A DNA stretch of 64,000 bases from CBFDBF01 sp050293315 (GCA_050293315.1 JBNKMS010000021.1:1-64000), one strand, 5' to 3'. Positions 50,549-61,030 are shown, counted from the first letter of the stretch. Numbers and translations are program-made. The notes: generated by a model not told the origin, from the letters alone.

Positions 50549-52450
50549 CTAGATCGATAATCCACAGGATCTAGCCTTATCAAGATAGCTCTTGAGCATT
50601 TCATTATTTAGGTGCTTACCGTTTAACTCCATGGTCGTCACAAACTCATGAGGCAACTCACCCATATAGCTTTTTTTAACTGTCGTAATCGGTTCACGAA
50701 CCCCATAGCAACTTGACCTCCAACCACATATTGGATCCAATTCACCTTTGTGCAGTGTGAAATCATCATCCTGCAGCCCAAACAATACTACATGCCCGTA
50801 ACCACTAAAGCTTAGAATCCCATTTTCAACTACAGGATCAGCGGCCAGATGCCAGTATTGGTCCAACTTATGGGTGCCTGCCCCATTAATCTGATCTAGC
50901 ACAATTACAGCTGTATCAGGCACAACTATGGTATAGCGTATGTGCTCTACGCCCACATCAGCATAACCATTGTGCCGTGCATGCAAAATAATTACACCAT
51001 CTTCTATCAGATGCGATCCAACAAGCTCCGCCGTATAGGGCCTTGACCACTGAAATGCTGTGGCTTGCTGAGCCTGATCACGACCATCAACACAGATAGT
51101 ATTATGGGCAGGTGTACTTCTAAAGTAACTGCGCCACTCAGGATCCCCGGTATAGCTAAATGTCCCAGGATCAACCAGTAGTTCCTTACCACTGATATCC
51201 ATTACCAACGAGAGTGCATCAGCATGTCCATGACCATAAGATGGGCCCATACCCAAAGGGCCATGATCTAACAGTAATCTGCTAGCCACGTCATGACCTA
51301 AGGTAACGCTAGTTAGCCCATAATCGGTAAATGTTTCTACTGGTTTATGCTCTACAGGGTCGCCCCAGGAAAGCCTAAGATGTGGTGAAAGCGCGTAACC
51401 ATTATCTGCATCACCCTGTCTTGGCAAGTCATCTGGAGTCCTGGATAGTAACGCGATAAACCTGCGTCCACGCTGCACAGCTGATGATATTCCAACCGGG
51501 ACAGCATGGCCCTTGTATCTGATCAGCCCCTCTACCAGACCTACCAGATCAAGTACAAACAGATGGTACCAAGGCGATCGCTCAATACCTCCACCATCAG
51601 CAAGTATCTGGCGGCCTGATTCGTCACGCAATATGCTCAAACCTGTTTCCATCCAGTCAACTGCTCCATTCATCTCAGGAAACAATAGTCCCGCATATAT
51701 CAGGCCAGCACATTCAGCAATAGTGTGATTCCCTGAGGAAGAATAAAGTGAAAGTCGCTGCCGAATCAGGTATGCATGTGTGGTAACAATAATTGCTACA
51801 GAACGCCATACAGGTGACTCATCATCAAGATATGGTCTCGCCATGTCCAATGCATGGCATACAGCGATAAGCCTCAAGCCGCACTCCATCGATGATATAT
51901 AGTGTATCCCACAGCCCAGAGGATTAGCATGCATCCACGACTCGAATTGATTCTCAAGCTGCAGGATGGCAAGTTCACGCCTAGCAGGTATGTCACGTGC
52001 AACTATTGCCAGCTCGACAAGCTGCTGAAGCCTCGCAGGCTCCCAAGCCACTCTCACATCACCAACGGGGTTTCCTTGACGATAGTCTATTTGATTAAAG
52101 AATAGCCTTGGCCAGTAACGACCGGTATCAGGGGAACGATGCCAATCCGCATCATCACCAGTCCATCTCCATTCATAACCTAAGGCCGATATCTTTCCAG
52201 CAAGTAATTTTTCAACTGCTTGTTCCGACGGCTCAAAAGAAAAGAGCAGATTAGGTAGCTGAGCTCCATCAGCAGTGCAGAACCGATAATTGTGATGATC
52301 AAGTCTTGCATGCTGATCCCCAATAAACCCAAAGAGGTAGCGGAAATAAAGAATCCACACCTGACCCTGCTCGAAGAGTCTATGCAGCACTTCTCGTGGT
52401 TGCATTATGCTCAAGCGTTTAAGATACCACCGCAACTTACGCATAGTCAT
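50549..52450 (-). CDS. Heparinase II/III-like polysaccharide lyase
   Basis: 633 residues. An N-terminal helical (alpha/alpha toroid) part begins MRKLRWYLKRLSIMQPREVLHRL, with SSGNHTIAECAGLIYAG, GGIERSPWYHLFVLDL and, near residue 405, GPSYGHGHADALSLVMDISGKELLVDPG holding likely catalytic His/Tyr. A beta-sandwich C-terminus completes the heparinase II/III layout. No clear signal peptide is seen. Such genes are common in EPS loci, where they probably trim or modify the polymer. It is followed 61 bases on by the WecG-like gene. Confidence 0.85.
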   Translation of the reverse strand: MTMRKLRWYLKRLSIMQPREVLHRLFEQGQVWILYFRYLFGFIGDQHARLDHHNYRFCTADGAQLPNLLFSFEPSEQAVEKLLAGKISALGYEWRWTGDDADWHRSPDTGRYWPRLFFNQIDYRQGNPVGDVRVAWEPARLQQLVELAIVARDIPARRELAILQLENQFESWMHANPLGCGIHYISSMECGLRLIAVCHALDMARPYLDDESPVWRSVAIIVTTHAYLIRQRLSLYSSSGNHTIAECAGLIYAGLLFPEMNGAVDWMETGLSILRDESGRQILADGGGIERSPWYHLFVLDLVGLVEGLIRYKGHAVPVGISSAVQRGRRFIALLSRTPDDLPRQGDADNGYALSPHLRLSWGDPVEHKPVETFTDYGLTSVTLGHDVASRLLLDHGPLGMGPSYGHGHADALSLVMDISGKELLVDPGTFSYTGDPEWRSYFRSTPAHNTICVDGRDQAQQATAFQWSRPYTAELVGSHLIEDGVIILHARHNGYADVGVEHIRYTIVVPDTAVIVLDQINGAGTHKLDQYWHLAADPVVENGILSFSGYGHVVLFGLQDDDFTLHKGELDPICGWRSSCYGVREPITTVKKSYMGELPHEFVTTMELNGKHLNNEMLKSYLDKARSCGLSI

Positions 52451-52519
52451 TTATGGCAACACGGTTCACTCTTAAATTCATGTACAGCAAAGGGCATGAT
52501 CAACGAATCTGATCATGAC

Positions 52520-54682
52520 TCATGCAGACAGCCCATCCATTGGTACTGCCTGGCCTTGTCGCAGTGATTCCAGCACCTTAAATGTCACAAGAGTGGAGGC
52601 GTAGGTCTCACTCAGCGGAATAGGACAACCAACTCCATCTTTGACCGCCTGCATAAACTTCTCCACCATCACTGCCTGTCCTTTATTTTGGTTAAGTAGT
52701 TTCTTGCGTACTGGTTTCTTCGCCCCATGGATTTCCAGCTCTTTAAAATCCCTGAGAATCGCCGTTAACCCGCCTTTGTAAACCTCAATATACTCTTTTG
52801 CCAATGATTTTGATCCATTAGCAAAGTAACATATGGTTCCGATAGAGCCATTACTAAAAGTAAGATTGATATTGAGTGTGTCTCCTAAATTCTCCATATC
52901 CTTTAAAGCAACAGCATACACCTGTGTCGGCAATGAGCCGTTCATATAGATCATAAAATCAATAAAATGACAGACCTCACCTATCACCCGACCGCCGCCT
53001 AATTCATCATCCTGAATCCAGGCATTAGAAGGTATTTCTCCAGCATTTATCCGGTAGATCATGGCCATGCAACCATCTCCTACCGCTGTCTTGATCTGTT
53101 GCGCTAGTTGAGAGAAGCGGCGATTAAAACCAACCATCAATATTGGTTTGTGGATACTCCAGGCTGAAACAATGCCATCCAGCTCATCCTGGTTAAGACA
53201 GAGAGGCTTCTCAACAAAAACATTCTTACCGGCAGAAATTACTCGATTTACATACTCAGCATGAGTGTCGTGGCGAGTGGCAATAAAGACTGTACTGGTT
53301 GCTGCATCATTAAAAATATCATCTGCAGAAGAGGCGCAGTATGAAAACCCAAACTTCTCCGCAACAGAACGTGAGCTGGTACCTGAAGATGTCATGACGC
53401 CAGTCATGCTGATGCTTCCATCGCTAGGCAAATTTGGCAGAAGATGGCTCATTGCATAGCTGCCTGCGCCTATAAAACCAATCCCTGGCATCCCAGGTGC
53501 TACATTCGCGGAACCTTTAGCCTCAACATAAACAGAACCACGGTCTACCTCTTTATTTACGTCATATTCTATAATTATCCCGAGAAACCCCTCTGATTTA
53601 TCCAGGATTAGATCATAGGCATTTGGAGCTTCATCAAGAGAAAAACGGTGCGAGGTTAGATAGCCAATATCAATTTTCCCAGTATGGATAAGATCCTGGA
53701 AAGCCTGCATGTTTCTATTCTCAGTCCAGCGCACATAACCTGCAGGGTAATCAATTCCCTTCTCCTCATAGTCAATGTCATACCGCCCCGGACCATAAGA
53801 GCATGACATCTTCAATGAAAGCTCTTTTTTATAGTAGTCTGGCTCGCGATCGAAACCGGTTGGGACATCACCTACCACCACCACTGTTCCCCGTTTTCTG
53901 AGCAGTGTTCCAGCAAGATTAATCGGCTGGGTGCTACTTGTTGCCGCCGTTATAATGACCGCATCAGCCCCTACTCCACCACTCAACTCACCCAAGGCAT
54001 CTGCGATACCCGCAGAGTCCATTTCAAAACCCGAGTCGACACAATGTTGTCTCGCGATCTCTAAAGCGCGGGCATTTATATCAAGCCCGATAACCTTGAT
54101 GCCGCTGGCTCTCAGAATAAGTCCAGTTAACTGCCCAAGCAGCCCAAGACCGATTACTACGCAGGTTTCACCAACCCTAAGATCCGCCTGACGCACCCCC
54201 TGTAGCGCAATAGCACCAAGCGTGTTATATGCTGCCAGCGAAAGATCAGAGCCGCTTGGCAGCTTGACGCAAAGATTTACAGGAACTGCAATCACCTCTG
54301 CATGATTAGCGTAACCAGCACCAGCGCAAGCTACGAGATCTCCTACTGAAAACCCTTTTACATCAGGCGCAACATCCACCACCACACCTGCAGAGCTATA
54401 TCCCAGAGGGGAGTATGAATCCAGTTTTTTCATTACCGCACGATAAGTCTGTACCGGACCCTGCTGCTTCAAAGTATCCAATACCTGCTTAACCTGCTGC
54501 GGGCGCTCTTTGGCTTTCCCTATAAGACCTTTTCGAGCCGTAGATGCGGTCCCACCTTCAGTCCCTGCACTAATAAGCGAATAGTGATTCTGAATTAGCA
54601 CCATTCCATTACTGATGTTAGGTACAGCCACATCAAGGACATCCATGGTACCATCTTTTAGTTTTTGGGTTAGTTGTTTCAT
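52520..54682 (-). CDS. Bi-domain oxidoreductase (zinc-type alcohol dehydrogenase + Gfo/Idh/MocA)
   Basis: 720 residues, two enzymes in one chain. Residues about 1-350 are an MDR alcohol-dehydrogenase fold (GLIGKAKERPQQVKQVLDTL; Rossmann CVVIGLGLLGQLTGLILRASG). Residues about 385-720 are a Gfo/Idh/MocA oxidoreductase (GIGFIGAGSYAMSHLLPNL; VFVEKPLCLNQDEL; GGGRVIGEVCHFIDFMIYMNG). Such fusions are found next to heparinase-like genes in EPS clusters and are thought to modify nucleotide sugars; the reaction is not established. The heparinase gene follows 69 bases on. Confidence 0.9.
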   Translation of the reverse strand: MKQLTQKLKDGTMDVLDVAVPNISNGMVLIQNHYSLISAGTEGGTASTARKGLIGKAKERPQQVKQVLDTLKQQGPVQTYRAVMKKLDSYSPLGYSSAGVVVDVAPDVKGFSVGDLVACAGAGYANHAEVIAVPVNLCVKLPSGSDLSLAAYNTLGAIALQGVRQADLRVGETCVVIGLGLLGQLTGLILRASGIKVIGLDINARALEIARQHCVDSGFEMDSAGIADALGELSGGVGADAVIITAATSSTQPINLAGTLLRKRGTVVVVGDVPTGFDREPDYYKKELSLKMSCSYGPGRYDIDYEEKGIDYPAGYVRWTENRNMQAFQDLIHTGKIDIGYLTSHRFSLDEAPNAYDLILDKSEGFLGIIIEYDVNKEVDRGSVYVEAKGSANVAPGMPGIGFIGAGSYAMSHLLPNLPSDGSISMTGVMTSSGTSSRSVAEKFGFSYCASSADDIFNDAATSTVFIATRHDTHAEYVNRVISAGKNVFVEKPLCLNQDELDGIVSAWSIHKPILMVGFNRRFSQLAQQIKTAVGDGCMAMIYRINAGEIPSNAWIQDDELGGGRVIGEVCHFIDFMIYMNGSLPTQVYAVALKDMENLGDTLNINLTFSNGSIGTICYFANGSKSLAKEYIEVYKGGLTAILRDFKELEIHGAKKPVRKKLLNQNKGQAVMVEKFMQAVKDGVGCPIPLSETYASTLVTFKVLESLRQGQAVPMDGLSA

Positions 54683-54896
54683 CGCTGTAAATCCATGCCC
54701 TGCAACCTAGCGCCAAGTTCAATTGTAATGTTTAAGTATGGCCTGAGCATCGAAAAAGCGCAATGCGGCATGCCATCTTAAAAAGCTGATGCTTTTCTTC
54801 ATACAGTTCCACCGAATCCGCTCGCAATACTTGCCGGATTCTTAGGTGATCCAAGAATTGCGACCAATCATTCAGTTTGATTATTTACCAGAATAA

Positions 54897-55316
54897 CTAT
54901 GGTGCAAGCTGCCTTATTACACGAGCCGGATTTCCGGCCACTAATGTTTGCGGGGCCACATCTTTTGTAACTACCGAGCCCGCGCCAACAACACTCTTCT
55001 CACCGATCCTTACGCCTGGCAGTATTACTGAATTAACACCAATAAATACTCCGTTCTCAACTATTGTCGTGGCTTGAGATTTTTCAATATTCCCAGCAAG
55101 TAATTGAGATGCATCGTGGGAAAGAACCACTGCCCCCCATGTTATAAGACAATCATCTCCAATCACAATCTTACCCCGACGCACGTCAAGTTTGGCACCA
55201 AGGCTGATCATTGTATTATTCCCAATCACAACCCCCATAGAACGGAGATACATATAGTATAAATACCGTATTACATTCCCTAAATAATGTTTAAATTTTC
55301 TCAGCATATTCATCAC
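54897..55316 (-). CDS. Hexapeptide-repeat acyltransferase
   Basis: 139 residues. Left-handed beta-helix repeats (VIGNNTMISLGAKLDVRRGKIVIGDDCLITWGAVVLSHD; VENGVFIGVNSVILPGVRIGEKSVVGAGSVVTKDV) end in AGNPARVI, typical of O-acetyltransferases that decorate sugars with acetyl-CoA. The catalytic His is in VLSHDAS. It is short for the family (often 180-220 residues), but the key features are intact. It follows the polymerase gene by 30 bases. Confidence 0.85.
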   Translation of the reverse strand: MMNMLRKFKHYLGNVIRYLYYMYLRSMGVVIGNNTMISLGAKLDVRRGKIVIGDDCLITWGAVVLSHDASQLLAGNIEKSQATTIVENGVFIGVNSVILPGVRIGEKSVVGAGSVVTKDVAPQTLVAGNPARVIRQLAP

Positions 55317-55346
55317 CTTTGTAAAAGCGCATCCAACAAGACTTCA

Positions 55347-56615
55347 TTAGACGCCATGATATGCTTTCCCCTTCAAATTGGGCTGCTGCTCCAAGCCGCG
55401 CAGAGCCACACCAATAAACCCCCATACATACCACTGATATCCAGGGTATATTCCTGGAGTCAGTCCTATTGTATCAACAATCCACATGATGAAAATCATT
55501 AATGCCATCACATTAATTGGGCTAGGGCGACTAAGAGCAAGTTGCAAAACTTTCCACCCCATAACACTTAATAGTGTGATATATGAAATTAAGGAAAATA
55601 TTCCTCCAGAGAGTAATACACGAATATAATCATTGTGCGCACTCCCACCAGATTCGCCAATACCAAATATTTTATAAAGAGGGTTTGCATCTGCCCACAG
55701 AGTTAATGCATCTTCCCAGACATAAAGGCGACCAGCTAATACCCTCTTACTATCACCAGTTCCACCTATGGCAGAAGTTTCTTTACTAAAAAGCAGCTCA
55801 ACTTGCTCAACAACTTTATTTCCAGTTACTACATCAATAACAAGTATTGCTAATAACACGATGAATAACAAAGATATTCTACGACGCATTACTGACCAAG
55901 TAACGACCCAGAGACCCGCTATAACAACCGCAGCTTTTGAATACACCTTAAAAAGCACACCACCTACTGCCAGGCCATAAAAACCAAGAATAACTTTAGT
56001 AAATCCAGATCGTGCAAAATATACGGAATATAAAATAATCCCAGTTAGCGTAATATAGCCGTAGGAACGAAGAGAAAAAGCATCATGATAAATACCAATA
56101 TTCCGTAACAACCCCACAGTATAACGCCCTTCGCTCCATACATGCCCGGTTGCTGCCTGATATAGCCCCATTGCGATAGGTGCAATACCAGCGATAAGAA
56201 AAGCCACTAGCAATCTTTTAAAATCACGTTCATCCCTAATATATGGATGCAACAAATGATATCCGGCAAATCCATTTAATACCCTAAGAAAAGATTCGAA
56301 TGCAGCAAGACCATCGCCATTTCCGGCCATCACGGCGAAGCCTCCTATATTAGCCCACAGGAAGATTAACCAGAATTTATTCCCAGGCACTTTCTTAAAT
56401 TCATGGGTCCGATATAAAACGAGATTGCTTAATACTAAAATTGGTACTGCGGCACCTAGTAATTGAAGCGCGGAAATACCAGAAATGTCATAATTCCACG
56501 ACATATCTATCGTTGATTTGGAGATAAAAATAAATAAAACTCCAATCATTGGCCGATAGACTAATAAATAAATGCAAATAATTGCCAAGAAAAAAGCAAA
56601 GAGTCCCAATATCAT
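55347..56615 (-). CDS. O-antigen ligase/Wzy-like polysaccharide polymerase
   Basis: 422 residues with about ten to twelve transmembrane helices and one large periplasmic loop containing GRLYVWEDALTLWADANPLYKIFGIGESGGSAHNDYIRVLLSGG. The xSAHNDYIRVLLSGG pattern is typical of the Wzy_C/O-antigen ligase family. It would join repeat units, or ligate polymer, at the outer face of the inner membrane. It precedes the acetyltransferase gene. Confidence 0.82.
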   Translation of the reverse strand: MILGLFAFFLAIICIYLLVYRPMIGVLFIFISKSTIDMSWNYDISGISALQLLGAAVPILVLSNLVLYRTHEFKKVPGNKFWLIFLWANIGGFAVMAGNGDGLAAFESFLRVLNGFAGYHLLHPYIRDERDFKRLLVAFLIAGIAPIAMGLYQAATGHVWSEGRYTVGLLRNIGIYHDAFSLRSYGYITLTGIILYSVYFARSGFTKVILGFYGLAVGGVLFKVYSKAAVVIAGLWVVTWSVMRRRISLLFIVLLAILVIDVVTGNKVVEQVELLFSKETSAIGGTGDSKRVLAGRLYVWEDALTLWADANPLYKIFGIGESGGSAHNDYIRVLLSGGIFSLISYITLLSVMGWKVLQLALSRPSPINVMALMIFIMWIVDTIGLTPGIYPGYQWYVWGFIGVALRGLEQQPNLKGKAYHGV

Positions 56616-56652
56616 TGCTAGTCACATATCTTCAAAGGTAATTACTATTCAT

Positions 56653-56895
56653 TTATATACTTTGCGGTGTAATCGCCTGGTTTATATGAAATCTTTTAAT
56701 CATATTCACCGTACGAGCAGGATTCCCAACGACAACATCCGCTAGCATATCATCAGGAATAATGGCACCATCTACACTATTAGCTCCAATATTAACACCA
56801 GATAGGATTACAGAATTAACCCCTATATAAACATTATTCCCAAAGTTGGTTACCCTTTCACCATGTTTTAAACAACGTACAAAATTATTTAACAC
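56653..56895 (-). pseudogene. Truncated hexapeptide acyltransferase remnant
   Basis: 80 codons. The readable part FGNNVYIGVNSVILSGVNIG then ANSVDGAIIPDDMLADVVVG and NPARTV corresponds to the last two or three coils and the C-terminal GNPAR signature of a LbH acyltransferase. The upstream coils and active-site His segment of a 180-220-residue enzyme are missing, and the stretch VVGAGSVVTKDV has become VDGAIIPDDMLA. It sits between two intact EPS genes with only 11 bases to the next. Probably inactive, though a short product could still be made. Confidence 0.55.
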
Positions 56896-56906
56896 CTAAA
56901 ACCCCT

Positions 56907-58475
56907 TCATGCTAGCGTGCCATTTCTTTTCCCGTCCATTAATGCTTCTTTTATCGCCAAATAAAGTCTGCATGTGTATACCAAATCAGTATTGGGATAC
57001 GCAGCTGGTTTTTCTGATCGACATTTTTCCAGGAAATCCTGATACATCATTTTATGTCCTTTATCACGCCGGAAAGACTTAGTCTGACTCTGAACGCCAC
57101 CATTCTGGACAGTGAAATTCAGAAAGTCATCAATTTTTATCGTCAAATTATTTTTGCGGATATCAATTAACTCCTGAATACCACGGAGACCATTGCCTCT
57201 ATCAGTAGCAACAAGATTAAGTTGTGAGCCATCATCAAACTGCACCGCAATAGATGCTTCATCTGCTAAAAACTTATCTGATGAAGACATACAATTAAAA
57301 CTGATGGGGCGAGCACCAATTAAGTGCACGCCTAAATCAATCCAATGGGTTAAATTACCAACAATTCTAGTCCCTTGTGACGGCCAATAATACCAATGAG
57401 TCATAGGGATAACTTTTTCACGAACAATGCATGTTACCGTTGTAGGCCCCACCACTGTATCAAGATGCATTTTTGCACGGCGCACAAAATCCGTATAACG
57501 ACGATTATAACCTATCTCTACAAATCTGCCGCCCTCTCGAAGTGAGATTAATTCAGTAAGTTGAGACAATGTAGTCAATGGTGGCTTTTCTATAAGAACC
57601 TTTGCTTTAGGATTGTTTTCTAAAGCAAGCTTTGCTAGAGGAACATGAGTGGAGTGATATGTCGCAATAACTACTATTGGATTCGCAGATTGCTCAAGTC
57701 GTTGAAATGCTCGTTCGCAAGAAGTATCTTTATAATCAAAATTATATTTGTCGTGCAACCCACAAGCCAGCCCAGGATGTTTGTCTATTATTGTATGTCT
57801 GTTCACACCAGTTTTTAAATATGGGAGTATTGAAATACACGAATACACACCTGCTCCAGCCAAAAAAAGATCAAATTTCTTCCTCGACTTGCGAGATTTA
57901 TTTTTGGTAATAACAAGTTCGGTACTAAATGTTTCAAAATTAATATTTTTATCATTTACTCGAACTGGTGAATGGAGCTCTAGACAATCATTTAAATTAA
58001 AATTAATTACATTACCAGAATAGGGATCATAATAGAATATCTGTTCCATGATTTCAGGATGCCTACGAAAATAGGCATCCAAAACATTATATACTTTGCT
58101 AAATGCTAACGTGGTCCGCGCAACACACTGTTGAGGAAACGCTATAATCTCTGCTTCCGGACAATCGGCTGGGCCTAACCCAATGACATTTTCATCTGTA
58201 TCAGCAAGCATCCCAGAACACAAAACCAAACGTCGCTCACCAATAACTTTCTGCTGGTACCAAGCGGTACTTACCTTATTCCAAGTCGAAAAGACACCTT
58301 CTCGACCTATATGAAATAGTAATTTCCTAATACTATTAGAAAATCTGAACATTTGCCCTACATTGCTCTTGGCTGCAGGGAAAATCGTGTACGAGTGAAC
58401 ACGAATTAATGACTCACCAGCCCTAGCAAGCGGCTCCTCTATTTCGTAGCTTTTTCCACCGAATCTTATAAGCAT
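56907..58475 (-). CDS. Gfo/Idh/MocA-family oxidoreductase with novel N-terminal domain
   Basis: 522 residues. The C-terminal 320 residues are a Gfo/Idh/MocA oxidoreductase: Rossmann start FDLFLAGAGVYSCISILPYL, VVIATYHSTHVPLAKLAL, KVLIEKPPLTT, GGRFVEIGYNRRY and NLTHWIDLGVHLIG. The N-terminal 200 residues (MLIRFGGKSYEIEEPLARAG...) are unlike an MDR domain and have no recognised family, so this is not simply a second copy of the bi-domain enzyme. It lies in the AT-rich half of the EPS block, probably modifying a nucleotide sugar. Confidence 0.82.
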   Translation of the reverse strand: MLIRFGGKSYEIEEPLARAGESLIRVHSYTIFPAAKSNVGQMFRFSNSIRKLLFHIGREGVFSTWNKVSTAWYQQKVIGERRLVLCSGMLADTDENVIGLGPADCPEAEIIAFPQQCVARTTLAFSKVYNVLDAYFRRHPEIMEQIFYYDPYSGNVINFNLNDCLELHSPVRVNDKNINFETFSTELVITKNKSRKSRKKFDLFLAGAGVYSCISILPYLKTGVNRHTIIDKHPGLACGLHDKYNFDYKDTSCERAFQRLEQSANPIVVIATYHSTHVPLAKLALENNPKAKVLIEKPPLTTLSQLTELISLREGGRFVEIGYNRRYTDFVRRAKMHLDTVVGPTTVTCIVREKVIPMTHWYYWPSQGTRIVGNLTHWIDLGVHLIGARPISFNCMSSSDKFLADEASIAVQFDDGSQLNLVATDRGNGLRGIQELIDIRKNNLTIKIDDFLNFTVQNGGVQSQTKSFRRDKGHKMMYQDFLEKCRSEKPAAYPNTDLVYTCRLYLAIKEALMDGKRNGTLA

Positions 58476-58722
58476 TTACACTTCCGCTCTGTTAACACTC
58501 ACCCCTCAAGGCGATGGTTGGGTAAGGGTATCTAAATGGCTAACGCCATGATTTAATCAGATACCATTATTCTTGCTTTCTCCATATGAAAGAAGGGTCG
58601 CATTTATCTTGTTTCAGGAATGATAGGTGGCTTAGGATATTAACTAGCGTCATATTGAACAACTTATACACATGTGGACAATTGATGACAAGATGAAAAT
58701 GTAGCATCTTTATAAACCAATC
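58476..58722. other. Intergenic gap in the EPS block
   Basis: 247 bases. The right part is unremarkable AT-rich sequence. The left part holds a remnant of the CCCTC...GGGTAAGGGTATCTAAATGGCTAACGCC repeat tail also seen near 48025. No gene seen. Confidence 0.4.
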
Positions 58723-59901
58723 TTATTTATTCGAAATCACCGCCTGAATATGATCACCTAATTTATAAGCAATAATATTAGAGTCAAAAGTCTCACGCGC
58801 GTAGTCATGATTACGTAATGCAATAGCATTGCGGAGTTTCTGATTTATGATTAATTCATCAATATTAGTTGAAAGCCCCTTCAAATCACCTGGCTGTATT
58901 AACAAGCCATTCTCCTTATCATGGACAACTTCTCCTAATGCTCCCACGGTAGAACAAACAACAGGCTTCGCCATTGATATTGCCTCTAGGACCGCCATTG
59001 AGAAACCTTCAGAATATGATGGTAATACCAAAAAATTACACTCCTTTAAAATTTCTAATTTTTCCTTCTCCCCAATCGCACCCAAATAATCATAATTAAC
59101 GTCAAATTTCCCTCTTATGTGTGTATCATAACATTGACAGGGGTCTTCAAAAGCAATCTCCTCTCCTGAAGACTCATTGAAAAAAACATTTCGCTCATAA
59201 TTAATAAAATTACCCGCAAAGATAAAACGGATATCTGGATGCTTGTGGGCAATAACTGGTATAACTTTTAATAGATCACAGTACCCCTTTGCAAATGACA
59301 GATGCCCTAGAAATAATATTTTTAATGGATTATAAAGTACCGGCTGAGGATTAAAATATTTGCTTGTATCAACTGCGTTATAAAGCACATGAATTCTATT
59401 CTTTGGAATTAGGTTATCAAATTGATTTCTTAATTTCTCTGCTTGCACTAGACCGATAGCGGCTTTTCCACAAGCAAGCTTTATAACCTTTTTCTCTATT
59501 TCTCTCATATGATCAAAATTTCTCTTAAAATGGCCAGCCCTCATATGCAATATAATTGGTGTTCGCAATAATCGGCATATAAAAATGCACCAAATATCGC
59601 GCCCCAACCAACCTACTTTCGTTGCAGTTACAAAATAATAAGCCGCCCCAGGCCGATGTTTAATGACCGCATGAATAAGACGCCAGGTAAAAATAAAAAA
59701 AGCAGAGATCATGGAAAAATCCAATCTTCCTTTATCAGCGTTGTTTTTTCTCACATTTGTATTTAAAAACTTAATGCTAAATCTATTGGCCAACTCAGAC
59801 TCAAGAAATGTCTTCATCGCACTTTCCGGCCCTGAATATGGAGGTGGGTAAGGGCCAATAAATAGTACTTTTTGCTTGTTTTCTGAATTATCCATTTTCA
59901 C
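58723..59901 (-). CDS. Glycosyltransferase family 4
   Basis: 392 residues, GT-B fold. N-terminal VLFIGPYPPPYSGPESAMKTF, then ILFLGHLSFAKGYCDLLKVI and the nucleotide-sugar signature LPSYSEGFSMAVLEAISMAK, then PVVCSTVGALGEVV, place it in the retaining GT4 group. It likely adds one sugar to the EPS repeat unit from the cytoplasm. Its start overlaps the stop of the next upstream GT gene by 4 bases. Confidence 0.88.
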   Translation of the reverse strand: MKMDNSENKQKVLFIGPYPPPYSGPESAMKTFLESELANRFSIKFLNTNVRKNNADKGRLDFSMISAFFIFTWRLIHAVIKHRPGAAYYFVTATKVGWLGRDIWCIFICRLLRTPIILHMRAGHFKRNFDHMREIEKKVIKLACGKAAIGLVQAEKLRNQFDNLIPKNRIHVLYNAVDTSKYFNPQPVLYNPLKILFLGHLSFAKGYCDLLKVIPVIAHKHPDIRFIFAGNFINYERNVFFNESSGEEIAFEDPCQCYDTHIRGKFDVNYDYLGAIGEKEKLEILKECNFLVLPSYSEGFSMAVLEAISMAKPVVCSTVGALGEVVHDKENGLLIQPGDLKGLSTNIDELIINQKLRNAIALRNHDYARETFDSNIIAYKLGDHIQAVISNK

Positions 59902-60989
59902 TTTTTAACTAAAGCAGTTTCAATGTCGACACACCAGTTCTCTACAGACAGTTCTTTTGCTTTCTCAAACGCAGCAAGACAAGCACTTTTATACTCATTA
60001 GAATCTAGAAGAAAATTTACTATTCGCATTGAATCAGCCTTTAAATTACCAGACAATAACAATCCATTTACAGAATCATCCAGATAGTCTATCTCTGGCG
60101 GATGATCCGTGTAAGTTGATAATGTAATATAAGGCTTCCCATAAGCAAATGCATGCACAATGGACAATCCCGAATGCCCAGGCATAAAGACCGCATGTGC
60201 CTTATCCATTTCATCACCAATCAACTTCTCATCAATAATGGCGCCCTTCCAATAAATACATGAATCTTGCTCTGCAGCAGCTATTATCTTATATGATTCG
60301 GGGCCATCACCTATTACTACCAGCTCAATATCAGGTAACAAATCCTTAAGGTTTCTATAATACTCTAGTAAAAGATCAATATTTCTATAAGGCACTAATC
60401 TTCCAATAACTAATAATCTTTTTTGCGGTATTTCATTGATCTTAAATGAATGAGTCTGCCATATATGGTTTGTATCTATAGTGTTATTTGCATGCCTTGC
60501 CTTTTGTTTACTAATTAGATTATTTGCAATCGCGCGCTCCATGCTTTCAAGAGTATAAAAAATAACCCTGTCATAAAGCATGAACATAATCATTGGATAT
60601 ATCTTTTCTATAAGATTAGGCGTGATTCTATATCTAATCATCGGATGATTATATGTAATTAATTTGAAGTTGTATTTTTTCTTTAACAGATAAAGATATA
60701 TAATTAAAAATGTATTTTTTTTCTCTAATGGCATCAATACATATTCAAAGGCACTATGTTTGATCACGTCACGTAATAAAAAATAAACATGCAAACTAAA
60801 ACCAAAGCTCTCTTTAGTCACTGATGTTTTAAGCTGCCTAAACCCTTGTTCTTCATATTCGACATGCCCCTGTTTATCATCATTAGCTCCAGAAATGACC
60901 GTAATATCTAACGCACCACGCGAATTCAGTTTTGCCAAAAAGCGCGCCTTGTAATGATTTAAATTAGGAGCAATCCAAAGTACATTCAT
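59898..60989 (-). CDS. Glycosyltransferase family 4
   Basis: 363 residues. NVLWIAPNLNHYKARFLAKL, then LLVIGRLVPYRNIDLLLEYY and DKAHAVFMPGHSGLSIVHAF with AYGKPYITLSTYTDHPP. The EX7E motif is altered (GHSGLSIVHAF lacks the usual first Glu), so its donor pocket may differ. Followed by the next GT gene with a 4-base overlap. Low GC. Confidence 0.83.
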   Translation of the reverse strand: MNVLWIAPNLNHYKARFLAKLNSRGALDITVISGANDDKQGHVEYEEQGFRQLKTSVTKESFGFSLHVYFLLRDVIKHSAFEYVLMPLEKKNTFLIIYLYLLKKKYNFKLITYNHPMIRYRITPNLIEKIYPMIMFMLYDRVIFYTLESMERAIANNLISKQKARHANNTIDTNHIWQTHSFKINEIPQKRLLVIGRLVPYRNIDLLLEYYRNLKDLLPDIELVVIGDGPESYKIIAAAEQDSCIYWKGAIIDEKLIGDEMDKAHAVFMPGHSGLSIVHAFAYGKPYITLSTYTDHPPEIDYLDDSVNGLLLSGNLKADSMRIVNFLLDSNEYKSACLAAFEKAKELSVENWCVDIETALVKK

Positions 60990-61030
60990 ATGTATCCATT
61001 ATCCTGTAACATTAGTAGCATGCGCGAAAA

